Part shown: positions 1 through 6,867 of the stretch, piece after piece
How the letters are laid out: every line of letters begins with the position of its first letter
How positions within the stretch are numbered: position 1 is the first letter of the stretch
Source: CAINEC01 sp046303115
Lineage (GTDB): Bacteria; Bacteroidota; Bacteroidia; AKYH767-A; OLB10
DNA length: 19,312 nt
Assembly (NCBI GenBank): GCA_046303115.1
Contig: JBKCGZ010000012.1
Span: 1-19,312, forward strand
Direction: 5' to 3'
The notes under the pieces: generated by a model
Seen by the model: the letters and a program-made list of their open reading frames with translations, nothing else
Database searches by the model: none
Told to the model about the DNA's origin: nothing
Program-made: the position numbers and the translations under genes

Positions 1-732
1 TTCTCTTTTTAGTTTTAATACATACGGGCTCTCATCATTATTTCGTAGTAATCCTGCAACACCAAATAACAATGACTCGATTTTTAATAGTTCGTTTGAC
101 TCTCTTTCGATGATAGTTAAAGGAATAGTTTCCGCAAGTAATTGTAAAGGCACCGCATTAACTTTAAATCCAAATGATTTTGCTAATAAATGATAAAATG
201 ATTCATCCCAATTATTTCTCGTTTGCTTCAGTTGATCAACGATGATTTTGTTTTTACTTTCCAACCGATCTATTAAACAAGAGGATAGCATTTGTTGAAT
301 AATCGTATTATCTAAATTTTCAAGATATGGCCTGCACGGATATACTATTGAACTTGATTGAAAGAATCGTTGGTATCTTGATAAGCTTTCCTGATAAAAT
401 CTACTTTGTAATGTGATAGTTGGAATAATGCTCTGGTCTTTTCGGTGGACGTTCATATCGTGAATTAACACCACATGTAAAATGACATTGTCGTAGCTGT
501 GGTCGTCTTGATGTTTGTGCTTATACCAATCGCTGCTTTTAATATGTATTTCAATATTGCCGGCCCACAAAATATGATCAAGCATTATCTGACAATTAAA
601 AAAGTCAGGTCCAGCATGGTGATTGTAATTCCCCTTATCAATTATTTGAATTGGTTGTCCATCTTCCGTTTTTAAGTCGGAAGTATTAAATAATTGTTCC
701 TTCCAAACAAAATGTAAAAAGTCCTCTTTCAT
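1..732 (-). CDS. DUF2851 family protein, 3' end cut by window edge
   Basis: An open minus-strand frame runs from an ATG at 732 to the window edge without a stop (244 codons), so the C-terminal part is missing. The N-terminus reads MKEDFLHFVWKEQLF, followed by a GPDFFN motif near residue 42, a WAGNIEIHIKSSDWYKH block near residues 56-70 and YDNVILHVV near residues 80-88. These are recognisable signatures of DUF2851, a family of about 420 residues found mainly in Bacteroidota. Its biochemical function is not known to me. No signal peptide or membrane segment is visible, so it is probably cytoplasmic. It lies downstream of the DUF2256-SRPBCC pair on the same strand, but a 119-nt gap with its own promoter-like box suggests separate transcription. 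Family assignment is firm; role is open. Confidence 0.85.
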   Translation of the reverse strand, partial: MKEDFLHFVWKEQLFNTSDLKTEDGQPIQIIDKGNYNHHAGPDFFNCQIMLDHILWAGNIEIHIKSSDWYKHKHQDDHSYDNVILHVVLIHDMNVHRKDQSIIPTITLQSRFYQESLSRYQRFFQSSSIVYPCRPYLENLDNTIIQQMLSSCLIDRLESKNKIIVDQLKQTRNNWDESFYHLLAKSFGFKVNAVPLQLLAETIPLTIIERESNELLKIESLLFGVAGLLRNNDESPYVLKLKRE

Positions 733-750
733 AGTAGCTATTAAAGAGGA

Positions 751-758
751 CAAAACTA
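751..758 (-). promoter_or_regulatory. Bacteroidota -7 box upstream of the DUF2851 gene
   Basis: On the minus strand the sequence reads TAGTTTTG, a full match to the TAnnTTTG -7 element of Bacteroidota primary sigma promoters, ending 18 nt before the ATG at 732. I see no TTG at a good -33 distance, so only half of the promoter is supported. Confidence 0.4.
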
Positions 759-778
759 TAATCGAGTAGTTCGATTAT
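758..778. repeat. Perfect 8-bp inverted repeat beside the DUF2851 promoter box
   Basis: Arms ATAATCGA (758-765) and TCGATTAT (771-778) are exact reverse complements separated by 5 nt. The repeat abuts the -7 box on its upstream side, where a repressor or activator could bind. It could instead be a weak hairpin ending the DUF2256-SRPBCC transcript, but the stem is A/T-rich and no long T-tract follows on the minus strand. Seen: the symmetry. Inferred: any function. Confidence 0.4.
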
Positions 779-851
779 TCGGTTATTAAGTATTTACAAA
801 CGTTTAATTTATTTCAGCAATAAACTGATTTAAAATCTGCCTGCTCAATTA

Positions 852-1355
852 TTAAACAGATGCAAATTCAAGATAGGGTTTTTGATTTGGTATTTCACCA
901 AAAATTTTATTCAAACTATGAAAGCGGTAGTCGAATATTTTCTTGAGTTGTGATTTAATAAAAACCTGGTTCATAATATCACCGATAAATCCAAGTGGTA
1001 TTTTATAATGCACTACATCTAACATTTCAACGCCACCTTCAACTTCTCTCAAGGAGTGTTTGTGATGCCACATGGTATAAGGGCCAAAACGTTGTTCATC
1101 TACAAAAAAATGGGGTGCATTCACATGCGTTATTTCTGTAACCCATCCAGTAGTAACAAACGGGACCGGTTTTACTTTATAAGTAATAATCATTCCAGCA
1201 AACATTTTGTCTCCATCAGTATAGCCTGAAGTAATGTCAAAGCCCATATACGGCGGGGTGATTTTTTTTAGATTATCAGGACTGGATAAAAATGCCCATG
1301 CTTCTTCAAGAGTGCAAGGCAAAGTTTGCTTGGTAGTTAAAATATGTAAGCTCAT
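852..1355 (-). CDS. SRPBCC family ligand-binding protein
   Basis: A 167-residue protein with the layout of the SRPBCC (START/Bet v1-like) superfamily. The opening beta strand is HILTTKQTLPCTLEEAWAFL, then a helix SSPDNLKKITPPYMGF typical of this branch, then beta strands around GWVTEITHV and the glycine-rich turn EVEGGVEMLDVVHYKIPLG, and a long C-terminal helix MNQVFIKSQLKKIFDYRF. The fold makes a hydrophobic cavity for lipids or other small molecules; the ligand cannot be predicted. It has no signal peptide. The ATG overlaps the stop codon of the upstream DUF2256 gene in an ATGA arrangement, so the two are almost certainly cotranscribed and translationally coupled. As I recall, similar pairs occur near photolyase-type genes in Bacteroidota, but none is visible here. 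Confidence 0.85.
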   Translation of the reverse strand: MSLHILTTKQTLPCTLEEAWAFLSSPDNLKKITPPYMGFDITSGYTDGDKMFAGMIITYKVKPVPFVTTGWVTEITHVNAPHFFVDEQRFGPYTMWHHKHSLREVEGGVEMLDVVHYKIPLGFIGDIMNQVFIKSQLKKIFDYRFHSLNKIFGEIPNQKPYLEFASV

Positions 1356-1492
1356 TTCTTTTGTTTTTTACATGCATTAGAGCAGTAAATCACTTCGTCC
1401 CAGCATTTCTCCCATTTTTTTCTCCATGTAAATGGCCGATTACAAACTGTACAAAGCTTAGAAGGTAAATGCTCTTTTTTTACGCCTCTCAT
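1352..1492 (-). CDS. DUF2256 small zinc-finger-like protein (46 aa)
   Basis: A very short gene from an ATG at 1492 to a TGA at 1354-1352. It encodes 46 residues starting MRGVKKEHLPSKLCTVCNRP and containing FTWRKKWEKCWDEVIYCS. C14-x2-C17 and C37-x3-C41 form a likely zinc-binding knuckle; C30 is an additional cysteine. The basic, tryptophan-rich middle (W23, W27, W31) and the overall pattern match DUF2256, a family of roughly 40-60 residues of unknown role. The gene overlaps the SRPBCC start by 4 nt (ATGA), which supports it as a real gene despite its size. It is divergent from pyrG with about 100 nt between the two starts. Family call is confident; nucleic-acid or protein binding is only an inference from the finger. 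Confidence 0.88.
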   Translation of the reverse strand: MRGVKKEHLPSKLCTVCNRPFTWRKKWEKCWDEVIYCSNACKKQKK

Positions 1493-1570
1493 GGTTACTG
1501 AACAAAGCCAATGAAAAAATGTTTTGTTTTTAATTTTTAAAGTGAGCCCAATTTGTTGTGGTTTATTCTA

Positions 1571-1578
1571 TAATTTTG
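1571..1578 (+). promoter_or_regulatory. Bacteroidota -7 box upstream of pyrG
   Basis: TAATTTTG matches TAnnTTTG and would place the transcript start near 1582, 15 nt before the ATG at 1597. A TTTG at 1552-1555 is a possible -33 element, but the spacer of 15 nt is shorter than usual. The box lies downstream of an in-frame GTG at 1558, which argues against that GTG being the true start. Confidence 0.5.
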
Positions 1579-1596
1579 TCAAAACCCAATCATCTC

Positions 1597-3213
1597 ATGC
1601 CACATAGTGCCACTACCGCCAAATATATTTTTGTAACAGGTGGAGTTACCTCCTCATTAGGTAAAGGAATTATTTCTGCTTCATTAGCTAAATTATTGCA
1701 ATCAAGAGGTTATCGAGTAACGATTCAAAAGCTTGATCCCTATATTAATGTGGATCCAGGGACGTTGAATCCTTATGAGCATGGCGAGTGTTTCGTAACT
1801 GATGATGGCGCTGAAACAGATTTGGACCTTGGCCATTATGAGCGTTTTTTAAATACTCCTACATCTCAAGCCAATAACGTTACAACCGGAAAAATTTATC
1901 AAACGGTAATTAATCGCGAACGCGAAGGAGCTTATTTGGGTAAAACCGTTCAGGTTATTCCTCATATTACCGATGAAATTAAAAGACGAATTAAGCTTTT
2001 AGGTGAAACTGGGCAGTTCGATATTGTAATTACTGAAATTGGTGGAACAGTGGGTGATATTGAATCGCTTCCATATATTGAATCAGTTCGTCAATTAATC
2101 TGGGAAATCGGATCTTCCAATGCAGTAGTAATTCATTTGACATTACTGCCGTACCTATCTACCACCGGCGAATTAAAAACTAAACCTACGCAGCATTCAG
2201 TAAAAACATTGTTGGAATATGGTATTCAACCTGATGTTTTAGTTTGCCGAACAGAAAAGCATATGAGCCACGATTTACGTCGTAAAATAGCGTTATTCTG
2301 TAATGTAAATGTAAATGCAGTTATTGAATCTGTTGATGCGTCTACCATATATGAAGTTCCTCTTTTAATGATGAAAGAACAGCTCGATAAGGTCGTAATG
2401 AATAAATTAAAACTGCCTTCGAAGCAAGAACCCGATATGCAGGCTTGGAAGGATTTCTTAGGCAAACTAAAAAATCCCGTTCGTGAAATTAAAGTGGGCT
2501 TAATTGGTAAATACATTGAATTAAAAGATGCTTATAAATCAATCGTTGAATCATTTATTCATGCGGGTGTTGCCAATGAATGTAAAGTAGAATTGGTTTG
2601 GATTCATTCTGAAAAAATTGATAATGATAACGTGAAGCAGCAGCTAAAAGGACTAAATGCAATTTTAGTTGCACCTGGGTTTGGCGAGCGAGGATTTGAA
2701 GGTAAAATTACGGCTATAAAATTTGCCCGCGAAAACAATGTTCCGTTTTTAGGAATATGTCTCGGAATGCAATGCGCTGTTGTTGAATTTGCTCGTAATG
2801 TACTAGGCTTAAAAGGAGCTCATTCTACTGAGATGGATGTTAAAACAAAACATCCTGTTATCGATATGATGGCAGATCAGAAAACTGTGAAAGCAAAGGG
2901 TGGTACAATGCGTTTAGGAGAATACCCTTGTAACATTACTAAAGGAACTAAAGCATTTAGTGCCTATGGAAAGGTTAAAGTAGCAGAGCGTCATCGTCAC
3001 AGATATGAGTTTAATAATGCTTATCTAAAGAATTTTGAAACTGCTGGTATGACGGCTTCAGGTATTAATCCAGATACAGGATTAGTTGAAATTGTGGAGG
3101 TTAAAAATCATCCTTGGTTTGTTGGAGTTCAATTCCATCCCGAGTATAAGTCCACTGTTATCAAGCCTCATCCATTGTTTGTAAGATTTGTGAAAGCTGC
3201 TTTAGAAAACTAA
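1597..3213 (+). CDS. pyrG: CTP synthase (glutamine-hydrolysing)
   Basis: Converts UTP to CTP using ATP and glutamine-derived ammonia, the last step of de novo pyrimidine nucleotide synthesis, in the cytoplasm. The N-terminal synthetase domain (about residues 1-270) has the P-loop GGVTSSLGKG (15-24), the DPYINVDPGTLNPYEHGE block and EIGGTVGDIES. The C-terminal class I glutamine amidotransferase domain carries the nucleophile Cys388 in GICLGMQ and the His514/Glu516 pair in FHPEYKS. I chose the ATG at 1597 (538 residues, the normal family length) over an in-frame GTG at 1558, because the added 13 residues do not resemble the family and a promoter box lies between them. It is followed by yidC after 74 nt that hold a separate promoter-like box; the pyrG-yidC order is common in Bacteroidota. 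Confidence 0.98.
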   Translation: MPHSATTAKYIFVTGGVTSSLGKGIISASLAKLLQSRGYRVTIQKLDPYINVDPGTLNPYEHGECFVTDDGAETDLDLGHYERFLNTPTSQANNVTTGKIYQTVINREREGAYLGKTVQVIPHITDEIKRRIKLLGETGQFDIVITEIGGTVGDIESLPYIESVRQLIWEIGSSNAVVIHLTLLPYLSTTGELKTKPTQHSVKTLLEYGIQPDVLVCRTEKHMSHDLRRKIALFCNVNVNAVIESVDASTIYEVPLLMMKEQLDKVVMNKLKLPSKQEPDMQAWKDFLGKLKNPVREIKVGLIGKYIELKDAYKSIVESFIHAGVANECKVELVWIHSEKIDNDNVKQQLKGLNAILVAPGFGERGFEGKITAIKFARENNVPFLGICLGMQCAVVEFARNVLGLKGAHSTEMDVKTKHPVIDMMADQKTVKAKGGTMRLGEYPCNITKGTKAFSAYGKVKVAERHRHRYEFNNAYLKNFETAGMTASGINPDTGLVEIVEVKNHPWFVGVQFHPEYKSTVIKPHPLFVRFVKAALEN

Positions 3214-3259
3214 AATCTAATATCCCTAGGTATTTAAGGCCGGAGGTCAGTTTCCTTTG

Positions 3260-3267
3260 TATATTTG
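3260..3267 (+). promoter_or_regulatory. Bacteroidota -7 box upstream of yidC
   Basis: TATATTTG followed by C matches TAnnTTTG closely and ends 20 nt before the yidC ATG. No clear TTG lies at the -33 distance. It suggests that yidC can be transcribed independently of pyrG. Confidence 0.5.
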
Positions 3268-3287
3268 CGCCTCAATATTCAAATTTC

Positions 3288-5120
3288 ATGGATCGTAATT
3301 CACTTCTTGGACTTGTACTAATCGGAGCTATTTTAATTGGCTACTCTTATTTAACAGCTCCATCAGCGGAACAATTAGCAGCTCAACAAAAAACGCAAGA
3401 TAGTATAGCATTAGTTGAAAAGAATAAAAAAACAATTGTTGATATTAAGCGTGCGGAAATAAAAGTAGCCGACACTAATTCGGTTGTTGCTGATACATTA
3501 ATTGATTCATTAGTTACTCAAGAATTATCAAACAAATATGGCGTTTTTGCTAGTGCAGCAACATCGGATACTTCTGTTTATACTTTAGAGAATAAATTAA
3601 TTAAAGTTAATATTTCATCTAAAGGTGGTAAAGTAAAATCAGTACAATTAAAAAACTATAAAAACTGGGAAGGTAAACCAGTTACCTTGTTTGAAGGCGA
3701 CTCTTCAGAGATGGCTTTGAATTTTTTTGCTAACAATCGAAGTATTTCTACTAAAGATTTATTCTTTGCCGGTATCAAATCAAACAATACAATCGCAATG
3801 CGATTATACGCGGGCTCTCAGGATAAATACATTGAGTTTCTTTACACACTTAAAGATGATGATTATAAACTTGGTTATAAAGTCAATTTTGTTGGATTAA
3901 ATGAAATAATTGCACGCAACACAAATTATGTTGAATTATCGTGGAAGCAATTGATGAAGAATCAGGAAAAGGACATGAGTATGGAAAGAGCTAACTCAAC
4001 CATTTATTTCATGTTCACTGATAATGAAGTTGATTACTTAACGGAGACTAGCGACGAATCAAAAGACCTAACAACGAAAGTGAAATGGGTAGCAATGAAG
4101 CAACATTTCTTTACTCAGGTTTTAATTGCTGATAACGAATTTGAAAAGCCAACACGTGTTGAAACTAAAAATGGAACAGAAGGCGATTCATTCGTAAAAT
4201 CAACTAAAGCATCCTTCACGCTTCCGTATTCACATAATGCGCAAGAGTCGTTTGGAATGCATTTTTACTTCGGTCCAAATCATTATCAAATATTAAAATC
4301 TCAAGGAAATAATCTTGAAAAACAAATTCCTTTAGGTTGGGGTATTTTTGGGTGGGTGAACCGTTTTATCGTGATTCCAATTTTCAATTTCTTGAATGGA
4401 TTCAATTGGAGTTATGGGATAATAATTTTAATTCTAACTATCGCAATTAAAATTTTATTGCTGCCATTGACTTTCAAAGCATATCTATCGCAAGCAAAAA
4501 TGAAAGTGTTGAAGCCAGAGGTGGATGAAATTCAAGGTAAGTTTAAAGAGGAGCCAATGAAGTTGCAGCAAGAAATGATGGCGCTCTATCGAAAGGCTGG
4601 TGTGAGTCCGCTTGGAGGTTGCTTGCCAATGTTACTTCAAATGCCAATTCTAATTGCGATGTTCCGATTTTTTCCACAGTCAATTGAGTTGCGTCAGCAA
4701 AGTTTCTTGTGGGCTACCGATTTAAGTACATACGATTCAATTCTTGATTTATCATTTACCATTCCGTTCTACGGAGATCACGTTTCATTATTTACTTTAT
4801 TAATGACGGTTTCTACATTATTGATTACAAAAGTGAATAGTAGCAGTCAAATGACCAATCCTCAGATGAAATGGATGATGTATTTGATGCCAATTGTTTT
4901 CTTAGGTGTTTTCAATAGTTATTCTGCTGGATTAAGCTACTATTATTTCCTTGCGAATATGATTAGTATTGGTCAGCAGTATTTATTCAGATCTTTTGTG
5001 AATGAAGATGAAATCCATCGTAAGATCCAGGAGAATAAAAAGAAGCCTACTAAAAAATCTAAGTTCCAACAGCGTTTGGAGAAGATGGCTAAGGATAGAG
5101 GCATGCAGTTGCCAAAATAA
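3288..5120 (+). CDS. yidC: Membrane protein insertase YidC/Oxa1
   Basis: Inserts proteins into the inner membrane, alone or with Sec, and helps fold them. The 610 residues show the Gram-negative layout: an N-terminal anchor (about 6-22), a large periplasmic beta domain (about 60-345), then the Oxa1 core with membrane segments near 376-396, 443-466, 499-518, 527-545 and 550-571. The core motifs PLTFKAYLSQAKM, LQQEMMALYRKAGVSPLGGCLPMLLQMPI and ELRQQSFLWATDLS are well kept. Lys388 stands where E. coli has its groove arginine (Arg366), so a positive charge is retained. The tail (about 580-610) is strongly basic, as in ribosome-binding tails. The ATG at 3288 gives a normal N-terminus. A lipoprotein gene starts 5 nt after the stop and is probably cotranscribed. 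Confidence 0.97.
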   Translation: MDRNSLLGLVLIGAILIGYSYLTAPSAEQLAAQQKTQDSIALVEKNKKTIVDIKRAEIKVADTNSVVADTLIDSLVTQELSNKYGVFASAATSDTSVYTLENKLIKVNISSKGGKVKSVQLKNYKNWEGKPVTLFEGDSSEMALNFFANNRSISTKDLFFAGIKSNNTIAMRLYAGSQDKYIEFLYTLKDDDYKLGYKVNFVGLNEIIARNTNYVELSWKQLMKNQEKDMSMERANSTIYFMFTDNEVDYLTETSDESKDLTTKVKWVAMKQHFFTQVLIADNEFEKPTRVETKNGTEGDSFVKSTKASFTLPYSHNAQESFGMHFYFGPNHYQILKSQGNNLEKQIPLGWGIFGWVNRFIVIPIFNFLNGFNWSYGIIILILTIAIKILLLPLTFKAYLSQAKMKVLKPEVDEIQGKFKEEPMKLQQEMMALYRKAGVSPLGGCLPMLLQMPILIAMFRFFPQSIELRQQSFLWATDLSTYDSILDLSFTIPFYGDHVSLFTLLMTVSTLLITKVNSSSQMTNPQMKWMMYLMPIVFLGVFNSYSAGLSYYYFLANMISIGQQYLFRSFVNEDEIHRKIQENKKKPTKKSKFQQRLEKMAKDRGMQLPK

Positions 5121-5125
5121 AATTT

Positions 5126-5581
5126 ATGTTACGTAATTCTGTTTTTCTTGTAATTGTTTTCTTTCTCGGATGTAACTCTTCAAAGCAAATCAATTCGTCT
5201 CCCCAATTACTTTTTTCAATTGAAAAAGGTCCTTGCTTTGGCGCTTGTCCAGAATATAAATTGGAGGTGTTTAACAACGGAGATGCTCATCTGACAGGAA
5301 TTCGGAATGTAGCTCAAGTGGGAGAGTTTAAAACGCATATACCAGATTCTCTACTTAGTGAAATGAAAAAATCAATTGGTGCAATGGATATTGCTTCCTT
5401 AGATACCAATTATGTAAATAAATACCTGACTGATTTCCCTGCTATCGATTTATATTTCGATTTAAAATCCCGTAGAAAGCACATTCATATCTTTCACGAA
5501 CAGCCACCAAAGGAAATAGATGACCTCCTTCGACGCATTGAAGGATTCGAAAATGCCATTAATTGGGAAAATACCAACTAA
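5126..5581 (+). CDS. DUF6438 domain lipoprotein
   Basis: A 151-residue protein with a short lipoprotein signal: MLRNSVFLVIVFFLGC puts the lipid-modified cysteine at residue 16, followed by NSSK. The lipobox FLGC has Phe instead of the usual Leu at -3, a mild deviation. The mature part carries the DUF6438 signature SIEKGPCFGACPEYKLEVFNN, with the paired cysteines C37 and C41, and then the typical glycine/threonine-containing beta strands. The family is widespread in Bacteroidota as small periplasmic or outer-membrane lipoproteins of unknown function; the CxxxC pair might form a disulfide. It starts 5 nt after yidC and most likely rides on the yidC transcript. A link to membrane biogenesis is suggested only by this position. 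Confidence 0.85.
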   Translation: MLRNSVFLVIVFFLGCNSSKQINSSPQLLFSIEKGPCFGACPEYKLEVFNNGDAHLTGIRNVAQVGEFKTHIPDSLLSEMKKSIGAMDIASLDTNYVNKYLTDFPAIDLYFDLKSRRKHIHIFHEQPPKEIDDLLRRIEGFENAINWENTN

Positions 5582-5597
5582 TATCAGTTTCTCTTCT

Positions 5598-5628
5598 TTT
5601 GCACAATAAAGGCAATTCCTTAAATTTG
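5598..5628 (+). promoter_or_regulatory. Bacteroidota promoter of hppD
   Basis: A TTTG at 5598-5601 and a TAAATTTG at 5621-5628 are separated by 19 nt, the expected geometry of a Bacteroidota -33/-7 promoter (TTTG-N19-TAnnTTTG). The predicted transcript start is near 5632, about 18 nt before the ATG at 5650. This is the best-formed promoter in the window. Confidence 0.65.
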
Positions 5629-5649
5629 CCATCTAAATAATATGTAATT

Positions 5650-6744
5650 ATGTCAACTGATTTCTTACCACTCAACGGAACCGACCACATCGAATTTTAT
5701 GTTGGAAACGCTAAACAAGCGGCATACTATTATCAACATGCTTTTGGGTTTGAGCTCGTAGCTTACGCAGGTCCAGAAACAGGCATCAGAGATAGAGCTT
5801 CTTATGTACTACAACAAGGTAAAGTTCGCTTTGTATTAACCACCGCTTTACAACCTGATCATGAAATTACGCGTCATGTGGCGCAACACGGCGATGGTGT
5901 GAAAGTGTTAGCATTGTGGGTAGATGATGCTGAAAAATCGTATTACGAAACGATGTCGCGCGGGGCAAAATCACATACTGAACCTCATACAATCTCTGAT
6001 GATAATGGTGAAGTCAAGATTTCTGCTATCCATACTTATGGCGATACCATTCACAAATTTATTGAGCGCAAGAATTATAACGGACCATTTCTTCCAGGAT
6101 ATAAAGTGGCAAAGTCGAACTTTAAAACTAAACCAGTAGGATTTGAAGTAGTTGATCATTGTGTAGGAAATGTGGAGTTAGGTAAAATGAACGAATGGGT
6201 GAAGTTTTACGAAGATGTAATGGGATTCAAAATGATTATCACGTTCGATGATAAAGATATTTCTACTGAATACTCTGCTTTGATGAGCAAGGTTGTTTCA
6301 AATGGAAATGGATTTGTTAAATTCCCAATTAACGAGCCTGCAGAAGGAAAGAAAAAATCGCAAATTGATGAATACCTGGAATTTTATCATGGAGCAGGAG
6401 TTCAGCATATGGCTATTTTAACGAATGATATCATCGATACAGTAACTGAATTAAAAGAAAGAGGAGTGGAATTTTTAACTGTTCCTTCAACCTACTATAC
6501 TGATTTGTTGGATCGCGTTGGAAAAATCGACGAAGACTTAGAAACCTTATCTAAGCTAGGTATCCTGGTGGATCGTGATGATGAAGGTTACTTACTTCAA
6601 TTATTTACAAAGCCTGTGGAGGATCGTCCAACAGTATTTTTTGAAATTATCCAACGTAAAGGTGCCAAGTCTTTCGGAAAAGGAAACTTTAAAGCACTTT
6701 TTGAAGCGATTGAAAGAGAGCAAGCCCTTAGAGGTAACTTGTAA
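5650..6744 (+). CDS. hppD: 4-hydroxyphenylpyruvate dioxygenase
   Basis: Fe(II)-dependent enzyme that turns 4-hydroxyphenylpyruvate into homogentisate in tyrosine catabolism. The 364 residues contain two vicinal-oxygen-chelate modules. The first begins at DHIEFYVGNAKQAAYYYQHAFGF; the second holds the iron ligands His170 (VVDHCVGNV), His253 (GVQHMAILTNDI) and Glu332 (FFEIIQRKG). The C-terminal helix GNFKALFEAIEREQALRG, which gates the active site, is complete. Length and ligands indicate an active enzyme. It is apparently monocistronic, with a good promoter upstream and a hairpin terminator downstream. Homogentisate dioxygenase (hmgA), often nearby, is not in this window, so the fate of homogentisate cannot be read here. 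Confidence 0.97.
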   Translation: MSTDFLPLNGTDHIEFYVGNAKQAAYYYQHAFGFELVAYAGPETGIRDRASYVLQQGKVRFVLTTALQPDHEITRHVAQHGDGVKVLALWVDDAEKSYYETMSRGAKSHTEPHTISDDNGEVKISAIHTYGDTIHKFIERKNYNGPFLPGYKVAKSNFKTKPVGFEVVDHCVGNVELGKMNEWVKFYEDVMGFKMIITFDDKDISTEYSALMSKVVSNGNGFVKFPINEPAEGKKKSQIDEYLEFYHGAGVQHMAILTNDIIDTVTELKERGVEFLTVPSTYYTDLLDRVGKIDEDLETLSKLGILVDRDDEGYLLQLFTKPVEDRPTVFFEIIQRKGAKSFGKGNFKALFEAIEREQALRGNL

Positions 6745-6761
6745 TTGATTAAAAACTAATG

Positions 6762-6795
6762 ATAAAGCCAGTCAAAACGACTGGCTTTATTTATT
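6762..6795 (+). terminator. Intrinsic terminator after hppD
   Basis: Arms ATAAAGCCAGTC (6762-6773) and GACTGGCTTTAT (6779-6790) pair perfectly over 12 bp with a 5-nt loop, followed by a T-rich stretch. It begins 18 nt after the hppD stop and closes that unit. Confidence 0.85.
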
Positions 6796-6867
6796 TATAC
6801 CAATTGAAACCTAATGGCAAATTGATAGTATAAGGGCGAAGCATTTTTAAAATAAAATAATTGTATT

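Noticed and set aside
733..851. A hidden small gene or RNA between DUF2851 and SRPBCC
   Set aside because: Only the promoter box and the inverted repeat stand out; no open frame with family features and no tRNA-like fold is visible.
1558..1596. A 13-residue N-terminal extension of CTP synthase from a GTG at 1558
   Set aside because: The extra residues are unlike the family, a promoter -7 box lies inside this stretch, and the ATG at 1597 gives the normal length.
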